A stretch of 42,114 nt of DNA from Granulosicoccus sp. (GTDB taxonomy: Bacteria; Pseudomonadota; Gammaproteobacteria; Granulosicoccales; Granulosicoccaceae), in NCBI GenBank assembly GCA_023301795.1, contig JALZVU010000244.1, positions 1 through 42,114 on the forward strand, written 5' to 3'. The notes beneath the pieces are model-generated. The model was not told where the DNA came from. It worked only from the letters and a program-made list of their open reading frames with translations, and searched no databases. The translations under genes and the position numbers were made by a program. Positions 9,035 to 17,131 of the stretch are shown one piece after another. The stretch's first letter is position 1. Every line of letters starts with the position of its first letter.

Positions 9035-10252
9035 GTGGATCAGCAAAGCACACGCCCCGATTTCTTTTCCCGTCATGACGGTGAAAAAATCCTCCCCTTC
9101 TCTACTGCCGAATATGAACGTCGGCTGGCAACCCTTAGGCGTATCATGGCCGAGCGTGACATACCGGCAACGGTACTCACCTCGATGCATAACATCGCCT
9201 ACTACTCAGGGTTTCTCTATTGCAGTTTTGGTCGTCCCTACGCGTGCGTGGTCACTGCTGAAGCCTGCACGGTGGTGTCAGCGAATATTGATGCCAGCCA
9301 GCCTTGGCGCAGATCAATCGGCGACAGTGTTATTTATACCGACTGGCGACGCGACAATTATTACCGTGCGCTTGCCACATTAACAGCTGGAGCCAAGCGC
9401 ATTGGCATCGAAGCCGATCATCTCACCCTCGCGGCTAAATCAACCATTGAACAGATGCTGGCCAATCCCGAGTTAGTCGACGTTGCGCCTGCCACCATGA
9501 GTGCACGCATGATCAAATCAGCAGAAGAGATCGCGCTTATTCGTGAGGGTGCACGCATTGCCGATCATGGTGGCGAGGCTATTCGCCAAGCGATCAAGCT
9601 AGGTACAAGAGAGATCGATGTCGCTATGGCTGGACGAGATGCCATGGAACTTGAAATCGCTCGTGCTCACCCCGACAGCGAACTAAGAGACAGCTGGGTC
9701 TGGTTTCAATCCGGCTTGAACACTGATGGCGCCCATAATCCGGTCACCACACGGGCGCTTGAGTCTGGCGATATCCTGAGCATGAACACCTTTCCCATGA
9801 TTTCCGGTTATTACACAGCACTTGAACGCACATTGTTTCTAGGTGAGCCCGATAGCGCAAGCATGGCACTTTGGAAAGCAAATGTTGAACTCCATGAGCT
9901 CGGTCTGTCACTGATTAAACCCGGCATTTCCTGCTCGGCCATCTGTGAAGAGCTAAACCGCTTCCTCATCGAACGTGACTTGTTGCAATATCGCTCATTT
10001 GGCTACGGGCATTCATTTGGTGTGCTCAGTCATTACTACGGACGTGAGGCAGGGCTTGAGCTACGCGAAGATATCGATACGGTGCTGGAGCATGGCATGG
10101 TGGTGTCTATGGAACCCATGCTCTGGATTCCGCAAGGCACACCCGGTGCTGGTGGCTATCGAGAACATGACATTCTGCTGGTGGGTGAGACCGGTGCCGA
10201 GAACATCACAGGCTTTGCATATGGGCCCGAACACAACATCATCGAAGCCTAA
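9035..10252 (+). CDS. Creatinase (creatine amidinohydrolase)
   Basis: Cytosolic homodimeric enzyme that hydrolyses creatine to sarcosine and urea (EC 3.5.3.3), of the metal-free creatinase branch of the M24 pita-bread fold. The sequence closely follows Pseudomonas putida creatinase along its whole length: N-terminal FLYCSFGRPYA, PWRR, Y-T-D-W-R-R-D-N-Y, R-M-I-K-S-A-E-E, the catalytic histidine in N-T-D-G-A-H-N-P (about His234, P. putida His232), YYTALERTLFL, FGYGHSFG, SHYYGREAGLELREDID and PGAGGYREHDIL. A TTG at 9026 is in frame but abuts the AGGA at 9022-9025; GTG at 9035 has that AGGA at a normal 9-nt distance and gives 405 residues, the family length. No creatininase, sarcosine oxidase or urease gene is nearby. 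Ends 16 bp from the convergent cyclase gene. Confidence 0.95.
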   Translation: MDQQSTRPDFFSRHDGEKILPFSTAEYERRLATLRRIMAERDIPATVLTSMHNIAYYSGFLYCSFGRPYACVVTAEACTVVSANIDASQPWRRSIGDSVIYTDWRRDNYYRALATLTAGAKRIGIEADHLTLAAKSTIEQMLANPELVDVAPATMSARMIKSAEEIALIREGARIADHGGEAIRQAIKLGTREIDVAMAGRDAMELEIARAHPDSELRDSWVWFQSGLNTDGAHNPVTTRALESGDILSMNTFPMISGYYTALERTLFLGEPDSASMALWKANVELHELGLSLIKPGISCSAICEELNRFLIERDLLQYRSFGYGHSFGVLSHYYGREAGLELREDIDTVLEHGMVVSMEPMLWIPQGTPGAGGYREHDILLVGETGAENITGFAYGPEHNIIEA

Positions 10253-10268
10253 CGGAGTTTAGTGTGCG

Positions 10269-11657
10269 CTATCCGGAATAGGTCCAGATAGCCACGCCTG
10301 ACTCCCTGCCGCGAATCTGTTGAATACCACCCTTGTTCAGGTTGGCGAACAATGCATGGTCGCTGATAGCATCCCTGGCAGGGATAGCGCCAATCAGGCG
10401 ATCACTGACCACCAGAGACGTTGGCAAGTCTCGGGTGAGTTGTTCTAGGCGGTTGGCTATATTGACGGTATCCCCTATGACGCTGTATTCGAGTCTGCGC
10501 TCATTACCGATATCACCGGCGATCACCATGCCGTAGTGCAGCCCGATGCCGATGCGTATTGGCTGGGCACCGACGGCAGCGCGCTCAGCATTCCAGATTT
10601 TAAGCGCCTCGATCATGTCCAACGCACATTGCAAGGCGTTGCGCGCATCATCGGCCTTGGGCACTGGTGTACCAAAGGTAGCCATAAGCCCATCGCCCAT
10701 ATACTTATCCAGGGTGCCATGGTTATCAAATACAGCTTCACCCAGGCGATCATGATAATCACGGAGTAACATGATCACCTCCTCTGGCGAAGATTGTTCA
10801 CACATCTTTGTGAATCCCACAATATCAACGAACAACACAGCCACTTCCTGTTCACGCACACTGCCCAACAATTGTTGCTGGTCAGCGATGTGATCGGCCA
10901 CATTAGGCGAAAAGTAACGTGCAAGACTGGCACGAGTACGCTCTGCTACAGCCCGGCTTTCGACGAGTCGTCTGGAACGGTTGACGACAACCGCCAGGCC
11001 CGCAGCCAGAATCAACGTGACGACAATCTCGGTTTTCCAGAACTCCAGAAATATAAAATTGGTATCCGGGAAGGCTGCCAGATAGGCATCCACGGTTTGT
11101 TCGGGAAGATCATTGTTGGTGTAAACATCTGGCAAGCTTAGAAACCACATCAACATGGCCGTACGCGCCGAGATAATACACAGCCCGGCCCACAACACCA
11201 GCTGCGGCCGCAGGCTGAACGCTGCCTGCATGAGAAAGACATAGAAATAACTGGCCCGTGAGCCTTCCATCGCCAATGCCGGTGGCAGTGCAGATACTTC
11301 AAACGGGTTTTGCGAGCTCAGCACAATGGCTAACCAGGCACAGTCGATAAGCACGAACACATATTTAAGAGCGGGTATACCAATACGGTACCTGGCACAG
11401 ATAAATTGCATCACCCCTAGCAACGCAAAGGAGGCAATCTCCAGCAAAGTAAACACATAGGCCAGGCCATCGTTACCAGAATAGTCGAACACCTGCCAGC
11501 TAAAAATAAACAGCAGTGCGATGGTACGCACTTTAGCAGCCAGCATCAGTCCCTGCCGTTCACCTTCTGCAAACGCGTAACCGGTTCTGCTTTCAAGCCG
11601 TTCAGTGAGTTGTTGCTGACCAAAGAGTGATAGCGCTTGTGATTTCAATTCACTCAC
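10269..11657 (-). CDS. Membrane-bound class III adenylate/guanylate cyclase
   Basis: Cyclic-nucleotide synthase of 462 residues. Seen: about six hydrophobic helices (roughly residues 42-225) without a recognised sensor domain, a linker of about 25 residues reading RASLARYFSPNVADHI, which is conserved in this family, and a C-terminal catalytic domain (about 270-455). Metal-binding aspartates are present in F-V-D278-I-V-G-F-T and Y-M-G-D322-G. Lys318 (D-K-Y-M-G-D) and Asp396 (V-I-G-D-T-V-N) are the purine-specificity residues of adenylate cyclases, and Asn400/Arg403 complete the site, so cAMP is the likely product. The start is a GTG at 11657. It is probably monocistronic. The neighbouring pseudogene belongs to a different cyclase-associated family. 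Confidence 0.9.
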   Translation of the reverse strand: MSELKSQALSLFGQQQLTERLESRTGYAFAEGERQGLMLAAKVRTIALLFIFSWQVFDYSGNDGLAYVFTLLEIASFALLGVMQFICARYRIGIPALKYVFVLIDCAWLAIVLSSQNPFEVSALPPALAMEGSRASYFYVFLMQAAFSLRPQLVLWAGLCIISARTAMLMWFLSLPDVYTNNDLPEQTVDAYLAAFPDTNFIFLEFWKTEIVVTLILAAGLAVVVNRSRRLVESRAVAERTRASLARYFSPNVADHIADQQQLLGSVREQEVAVLFVDIVGFTKMCEQSSPEEVIMLLRDYHDRLGEAVFDNHGTLDKYMGDGLMATFGTPVPKADDARNALQCALDMIEALKIWNAERAAVGAQPIRIGIGLHYGMVIAGDIGNERRLEYSVIGDTVNIANRLEQLTRDLPTSLVVSDRLIGAIPARDAISDHALFANLNKGGIQQIRGRESGVAIWTYSG

Positions 11658-11900
11658 CGCGCTTGAGACATGGGGGCTTGATGGGTAGGTACCAGGTATG
11701 TGCAGGCGCTAGCATAACAGCGTGATGCTGATTGCGTCGTGTCTACAGGGCACAGGGTAGTATCCGTAAACAACGCTCAGCGATTAACTCAAACCTGCAC
11801 ATGCGTGGCAATACGTAGCGCAGCTAGAACATAGCTAACGCAATGTCTGGACCACGCAACGAACCTAAGGGCGATTCAATGCCGGCAGCTAACACATTGC
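11658..11900. other. Spacer between the cyclase gene and the degraded region
   Basis: Holds the upstream region of the leftward cyclase gene. A small inverted repeat, AGCAT with ATGCT, lies near 11711-11729. I see no open frame with protein character, no tRNA and no clear sigma-70 promoter. The right end runs into the duplicated tail of the pseudogene. Confidence 0.4.
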
Positions 11901-11984
11901 TTGTAAGCTGCCAGACTTACACTTAAGCTCGCAAATCACTCGGTTGTAAGCTGTCAGAGCTACACTTAAGCTCGCAATTCACTC
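11901..11984. repeat. Two-copy 41-bp tandem repeat (43-bp period) covering the 3' end of the pseudogene
   Basis: Copy 1 (11901-11941) and copy 2 (11944-11984) differ at only 4 of 41 positions and are separated by 2 bp. Copy 2 contains the stop codon and last six codons of the ATPase/TPR remnant (11966 onward, minus strand), so copy 1 is a duplicated gene tail. Each copy contains an imperfect hairpin (GTAAG/CTTAC in copy 1, GTA-AGCT/AGCTAC in copy 2). Confidence 0.85.
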
Positions 11985-13362
11985 AACAGTCCCAGTGCGA
12001 GCGCCTGCTCGTCTGGACAATCTCCATCCTCGATACTGCCATACACCGGCTCCATCAGAGCAATGGCCTCGTCGATCTTATCTTGTTCTTGCCACAATCT
12101 TGCAAGGTCGCCGGCTGCACGCAGCTCCCACAATACAGCCCCTTGCTGGCGTGCTATCTCGATAGCTTTGAATGCAAGGCTAATGCATCCCCATCGCCAG
12201 TAACCAGGGAATACAAATCCCCGACCATATGGGCATAGCACTTGGAAATAATGCTGTCACAGGCATTCCCGTAGAAAAGACACTTCTCCAGGCTCTTTGC
12301 AAGATCCAGCGCACGCTGGAAGGCAGCTTTAGTGGCATCTGCAGCCCAACCGGTGCTGGACATATACACTACGCTGAGCTGTATCTGCAGGTTCAGCGAT
12401 GAGGCAATGGCTTGTGCATCGTTATGATCACGCCGGGTTTTAAGTAAGTCAATGGTACGTCCAAGATGCGCTATCGCCTCATCGCATGCAGGTTGTGCGA
12501 TGGCGGCCTTACTCGCCGTGTACCATAGCGCTATGGCACGGTCGGTAAGGTTTGCAGCTTCAGCATGAACAGCCAACACCTCTGGTGCCATGCTTGCATC
12601 TGTTTCCAATGCCGCTAAGATTCTAGCATGGACCACCCTGCGCCTCTCCTTTAGCAAGCTTTCATACGCTGCATCGCGCACCAGTGCATGCTTGAACAAA
12701 TAGGTGGCGTCGGGCGGCAAACCACGTCGGTAGATAAGCTCGGCTTCAATCAGTCCGTTCAGTGCCAAATCCAGTTTGCCCTTGGGCAATGAGGTTACTT
12801 TGGCCAGTAAGCCATGGGCGAACTCCCGACCAATGCAAGCAGCTGTTTGTGCCACCTCTTTGATGGGCTGCAGCCGATCCAGCCGTGCCATCAGACTGTC
12901 GTGTAACGTGGTGGGAATAGCGATGGCGCTAAGTGGGCCATTGAGAACGTAACGATCACCTGACTCTTTAAGTACGCCAGATTCTAGAATGGTTTTTGTC
13001 AGCTCTTCTATAAACAACGGCACACCATCTGTGCGTCGCCCAATGATTTCCACGATTTCATCAGGTAGCGCCTTGCCACCGGTTAGCTTCGCCGATATAG
13101 CTGCAATCTGCTCCTCGCCCAACCGGTTTAATGTAAAGCGGGTGACTATGGGGTGCCCACCGAATCTGTAGTCAAATGTGGGGCGTGCTGTGGCGAGCAT
13201 CATGATTCTGTGATCAGCGATTTCATCGAGTAGAGTCTCTAGTAACTCCAACGACGTCGGATCAATCCAGTGCAGATCTTCATAAATCAATAACACGGGT
13301 TTAGAGACAAACAAGCTGTTCGCGTGATAACAATTCAGCCGCGATTAGCCTTTCGTCTAAGA
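11966..13362 (-). pseudogene. Remnant of an AAA-ATPase/TPR signalling protein (adenylate-cyclase-associated family)
   Basis: Two overlapping frames are pieces of one gene. Frame 1 (13314 to about 12175) starts at a Walker B-like region, P-V-L-L-I-Y-E-D-L-H-W-I-D-P, and continues through the winged-helix part (FKHALVRDAAYESLL) into TPR helices. Frame 2 (about 12190-11966) supplies the usual C-terminal helices (AFKAIEIARQQGAVLWELRA, then L-A-R-L-W and P-V-Y-G). In relatives these parts are separated by a much longer TPR region, so there is an internal deletion plus a frameshift. A third frame before 13314 reads L-I-A-A-E-L-L-S-R-E-Q, the sequence expected just upstream, so a second frameshift lies near 13315. 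The N-terminal cyclase domain and the Walker A loop are absent altogether. The product cannot be functional. Confidence 0.8.
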
Positions 13363-13363
13363 T

Positions 13364-14050
13364 TTATCCGGCGGCCAATGTTTCCTGCGATTTGCTTTGT
13401 AAAACAACGCAGCCATCAACGTCTTTAGTGCTTTTCCCGCTCATCGAATCCACAGGTTTTGGCAAGCGATAAAAATGCCTGCCAAACAAAACCACCTCAG
13501 CAGCCAAACCAACTGACTCAAACCCTTGTTTCCTCAAACTTGACTGAAAGGGTTTATTAGCGCAACTTGCCAAAGTCACTAGTGTATGAACTCTATCTGT
13601 ATCAAAGTGGTCAATCGCAAAACGGACCATCGCAGAAAGGAGTCGCTGACCTCGATATTCGGGCAGTACAAAGGCCTTGTGCAAATACCGCGTACCGGGT
13701 GGTAACACAGTCGCGATACCTAGAAATGGTTTGCTCTTTTGCTGGTGAGCGGCAAGCATGTCATTAGCTACAAACAAACTAATCCCAGCAAGCTTTTCAT
13801 CAACAAAAACGCCAATAGCCACACCTTCCAGTTCATCGAAGTCGGTCGCTGTTTGAGGGCTTAATTCAAAATCGCTGATTTTAGATAACGAAAAGATATC
13901 TTTGGTAAGCAGCACGCGACATTCAGCGCCTCGCACAGGTTTTGAGGGAAGAAAATCAAGCGTACTAAGCCACAAAAGATTGGAGGCATCAATATGAAGC
14001 AATCGCTTTAGCGCGCTATGCACGAAACTGTTAGGAATTTCCTGTGACAT
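13364..14050 (-). CDS. GNAT-family N-acetyltransferase, substrate unknown
   Basis: Predicted acyl-CoA N-acyltransferase of 228 residues. Seen: the GNAT core in the second half, with beta-4 L-H-K-A-F-V-L-P followed by the pyrophosphate loop E-Y-R-G-Q-R-L-L-S (about 123-132), then V-H-T-L-V-T-L-A and an N-K-P-F-Q-S-S-L-R-K-Q-G-F segment characteristic of motif B. The first 70 residues are not recognisable. The gene looks richer in A/T than its neighbours and ends exactly at the truncated edge of the pseudogene, which hints that its arrival or a recombination there removed the 5' half of that gene. It may be intact; no substrate can be inferred. Confidence 0.65.
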   Translation of the reverse strand: MSQEIPNSFVHSALKRLLHIDASNLLWLSTLDFLPSKPVRGAECRVLLTKDIFSLSKISDFELSPQTATDFDELEGVAIGVFVDEKLAGISLFVANDMLAAHQQKSKPFLGIATVLPPGTRYLHKAFVLPEYRGQRLLSAMVRFAIDHFDTDRVHTLVTLASCANKPFQSSLRKQGFESVGLAAEVVLFGRHFYRLPKPVDSMSGKSTKDVDGCVVLQSKSQETLAAG

Positions 14051-14368
14051 AGATAAATAGAAGCATCCAATATGGGATATAACTGCTGAGTACTAATCTC
14101 GAGCCGTACCCGTGCATCGACATAGCTCACTGTAACTTCAACGGCAATTGCAGGAAATGTGAACTACTAGCAAGTGACTCTGCATTGCCCGGAGGGACAA
14201 GCCGGTACCGGTCAGCGTGCCTACAGTAGCACTGTTACAAGCCAGGGCATCGCAATTAGCAGGATGAGTACTATATGCATCATCACCGCTGAAGGTGCAG
14301 TGTATCCACGTCGTACCCTTTCCGGAACTACTATCTGTGTAAACACCGCGGAAGAGGCTTTGAGCTAG
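14051..14368. other. Gene-free stretch with a long open minus-strand frame
   Basis: Upstream region of the GNAT gene. A minus-strand frame stays open for 120 codons between stops (14500 down to 14138) but has no start codon near its beginning. Its translation is Gly/Ser/Thr/Cys-rich (for example SGGGGYAAI, then DGTCTSNGGTPGGYLA, then TTWIHCTFSGDDAYSTHP), like a piece of a secreted protein. Its upper part overlaps the DUF222 remnant on the other strand and is probably a shadow there. I assign no gene. Confidence 0.3.
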
Positions 14369-15163
14369 ATACCCACCAGGCGTCCCACCATTAGAGGTGC
14401 AGGTGCCATCGCCCGCGAGACAGCAAGACGTATTGCGTGTGATTGCAGCATAACCACCACCACCACTGATACTGGCGAGCCAACCAACATTGGCCGCAAA
14501 TCAAGACTCTGGCCACCTGCCATGGCCAGAGCGATAAAAAATCGCGACCAGCACTGTCAGTTTTATGGATGTACTCAGACGAGAAACCTGCAGATCCACC
14601 ATATCATTCATTGGGTAGATGGCGGAAGCACCAGTACGACTAACGGACTGTGCTTATGTAAAACTTGCCACACCAAGGTCCATGAAGGTGGCTACCGTAT
14701 TCAAAACGTGGATAACAATGAAGAGCGATTAAATGCGCAGTTTGCACAACAGCAACAGGCTAGTGACCACAGCCTGTTTAATTTTGAAAAGGAACTGCGT
14801 AACGATCGGGAATCGTTCGACACTATTCGTAAGCTATCACCAACACGATATCGATTCCGCATAGTCGATTCCGCAGGGCATGATATTCGATACAGCAGCG
14901 ATACTGACATAAGAACAAACTCCAATATTAATACAAACACAAATTCAAGCTCCGACGCCATCACGAGCACAAACAACACCAATACCAAAAAGCTAACTCA
15001 AGCTGACTCACACGAGGCTACACGTGTAGCCTCTGCCGAATCTCCACCGGGTATTTATGGATTCACGAAAACCACACCTCCGAAGCGTGCGCCATGGAAC
15101 ACAGCTGAGCAGCCTGCTGTTTATCATGTGAACCGCTCAGTATATTCTGCTTACTCACATTAG
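14369..15163 (+). pseudogene. 5'-truncated DUF222 / HNH endonuclease-like protein
   Basis: The first ATG in frame is 14522, but clear homology begins earlier, from about 14399. The frame reads A-R-E-T-A-R-R-I-A-C-D-C, then T-G-E-P-T-N-I-G-R-K-S-R-L-W-P-P-A before reaching the ATG, exactly the segment that precedes the HNH domain in DUF222 (13E12-repeat) proteins. A stop at 14366-14368 closes the frame, so the roughly 300-residue N-terminal DUF222 part is lost. The HNH module is intact: C-x4-C zinc knuckle in CQFYGC, IHHIIHW, then CKTC and HTKVHEGG. After it comes an unusual Asn/Thr/Ser low-complexity tail (about 14910-14985). A short product from ATG 14522 (213 residues) may still be made. 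Confidence 0.75.
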
Positions 15164-15219
15164 CACTGGCATGAGCCGCTTGCTACGCGCCACGAGCCAT
15201 GAGCCATGCAGCTTAACTA

Positions 15220-16431
15220 CTACAAACTCCCTACCTCGTCCCGCCGAAGCTGCAGCCATTGCCTATGAGTAGCGCAGCGCCATAACCATTCCAGGGGGCC
15301 TTGTGTATATTGATCGAGCCAACGTTTAGACCACCACAGTTGTATTATCCAAACGCTGAGAACAAACATCACCACCGTTATTCGTGAAACATCTTCGGTA
15401 TCCAGAACGTAGTTGAACATGATCAATCCAAATGCAGTCTGTGTCAGGTAGTTGGTCAGGGCCATGCGGCCGATGGCGTTGATTCTGTCATGCCAGTTTT
15501 GGTGAACGTGCTGCGCTAGTAATGTGATGATGGCAATGTAACCCAAGGCGGCGGGCAGCGTGCCAAGGGTATTTGGAATCCCTGCAACCAACGCTAGTTC
15601 AGTGGAGAATCCGTCAATTGTCAACCACGCTACGCCACTAGCTGCCAATATCCAACCAGTCGCTGTTCCAACCACAGCCACAGCGACATAAAGGCGCTTT
15701 GAACACGCGCCTGTTAAAAAACCACTTCGATACAAGTGGATACCAATTAGCATCATTCCCAGTGCGCGCACCATGGCATCTCCAATAATCCAAAGACCAA
15801 CACTATCTGAAACAGGGATAGCAGAATCCACCCAGTACTCGCCCCAGACGACAGCAGCCGCCAAAGGCTGTGAGTCTGCGTATTGCTGAACCAACCAGGC
15901 ACTGAGTGGAGACAACGATAGGATGCTAAGGCCTGATAACAGCAAGGCCGCCGAACTCAGGTTTCTGAGTGCCAATATTACAGGCGCAATAACGGCATAT
16001 ATAAGCAGCACATCACCCTCCCAAAATGCGGAGTGAATGATCCCCATAAACAACAAGAGCGTGTTGCGCCACCAACTTATGCGGATGGCTTTGGTGTGCC
16101 CAAGACGCGCGGATAATCGCTCGCAAAACAATACAATACCGGCACCAAAAAGGATCGAGAATAGCGCCATGAATTTCTGATCAGCAACGACCTCTCCCAC
16201 TATGGCGATGCTACGCGCAACTGTCGAAGGCGCAGTGTCAAAGCTGATATTAAAATAGCTTGTGAAACCTAGCCCGAACGAGACTGCATTCATAGTCAGA
16301 ATTCCCATCACGGCGGCACCGCGCAAGGTGTCTACGTTATGAATTCTTGGTGAGGACGATTGTTTGGTGCTCACAGGCGATGTGCTTCGGTTTGCGCTCG
16401 TGGCATTGAATAATATACAAGTTACTCCCAT
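15220..16431 (-). CDS. DUF418-family integral membrane protein (YeiB-like)
   Basis: Polytopic inner-membrane protein of unknown function. Seen: the family opening R-I-H-N-V-D-T-L-R-G-A-A-V-M-G-I-L, about 9-10 hydrophobic helices and the C-terminal DUF418 signature with N-A-I-G-R-M-A-L-T-N-Y-L-x-Q-T. The open frame extends to 16635, but that would overlap the divergent TetR gene. The ATG at 16431 (403 residues, with a GAG 11 bases upstream) or the ATG at 16449 are the realistic starts. Relatives have been linked only loosely to transport. The start lies about 50 bp from the start of the TetR gene, so a shared operator and regulation by that repressor are likely. Confidence 0.85.
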   Translation of the reverse strand: MGVTCILFNATSANRSTSPVSTKQSSSPRIHNVDTLRGAAVMGILTMNAVSFGLGFTSYFNISFDTAPSTVARSIAIVGEVVADQKFMALFSILFGAGIVLFCERLSARLGHTKAIRISWWRNTLLLFMGIIHSAFWEGDVLLIYAVIAPVILALRNLSSAALLLSGLSILSLSPLSAWLVQQYADSQPLAAAVVWGEYWVDSAIPVSDSVGLWIIGDAMVRALGMMLIGIHLYRSGFLTGACSKRLYVAVAVVGTATGWILAASGVAWLTIDGFSTELALVAGIPNTLGTLPAALGYIAIITLLAQHVHQNWHDRINAIGRMALTNYLTQTAFGLIMFNYVLDTEDVSRITVVMFVLSVWIIQLWWSKRWLDQYTQGPLEWLWRCATHRQWLQLRRDEVGSL

Positions 16432-16485
16432 TACACTAGTCACTCGCATATTGCGATTCAATACTGCTTCACTTAGACTATACCA

Positions 16486-17064
16486 ATGGGACTTAGAGAA
16501 CGAAATCGCGTGTCTGCGATGCGCGCCACGCAACGTCTGGCACTGCAACGCTTTGTCAGCGAGGGATTTGCCGCGGTAACAGTAGAATCGATTGCCACGG
16601 ATAGCGGTATGGCAGCGTCTACGGTGTTTCGTCACTTTGGTAGTAAAGAAAACCTGGTGCTATGGGATGAGCACGATGCAGAAATTGACAATGATTTGTC
16701 CAGCCGTTTGGGCCGGCAGCCACCTCTGTTGGCACTGCGTGATGCGTTTAAGGAAACATTGGCACAGCGCTATACAGACGATCTTGATTTTCAACTGCAG
16801 CGTGTCCAATACATCTATGCCACCAAAGAACTGCACGGCGCAGCTGTTGAAGCCGACTATCAGGCACGCGCTGAGCTCACCAGTGCACTTAACTCAACGC
16901 TATCAAAACCGCACAAAAACAATGCCGCACTGGTTGCAGGTGCGGCACTTCTTGCCCTGGAAATTGCCATTGATCGTTGGCAAGCCAGTGATGCTGGCTT
17001 ACCACTGACACAGTGCATTGATGAGGAATTTAGTAATTTATTACGGCTAGAAGATGTTGTCTAG
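16486..17064 (+). CDS. TetR/AcrR-family transcriptional regulator
   Basis: DNA-binding regulator of 192 residues. Seen: N-terminal helix-turn-helix about residues 12-58, with V-T-V-E-S-I-A-T-D-S-G and the recognition helix ending S-T-V-F-R-H-F-G-S-K-E-N-L-V, followed by an all-helical ligand domain that I cannot classify further. It diverges from the DUF418 gene with a gap of about 54 bp and precedes the racemase-family gene by 67 bp in the same direction. It could control both sides; the ligand is unknown. Confidence 0.92.
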   Translation: MGLRERNRVSAMRATQRLALQRFVSEGFAAVTVESIATDSGMAASTVFRHFGSKENLVLWDEHDAEIDNDLSSRLGRQPPLLALRDAFKETLAQRYTDDLDFQLQRVQYIYATKELHGAAVEADYQARAELTSALNSTLSKPHKNNAALVAGAALLALEIAIDRWQASDAGLPLTQCIDEEFSNLLRLEDVV

Positions 17065-17131
17065 TTGCTTACCGATCCCGCTATTCATCATTTCCAAAAC
17101 TCCATGACCCTTCAAACACCGGCCAATACAT

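Noticed and set aside
13315-14050. GNAT gene considered as a domain of the broken ATPase gene
   Set aside because: It has its own start and stop, and the homologous pseudogene segment ends before it in a different frame.
16432-16635. Upstream extension of the DUF418 frame (about 68 extra residues)
   Set aside because: It would overlap the divergent TetR gene and its sequence is basic and unlike a family N-terminus.
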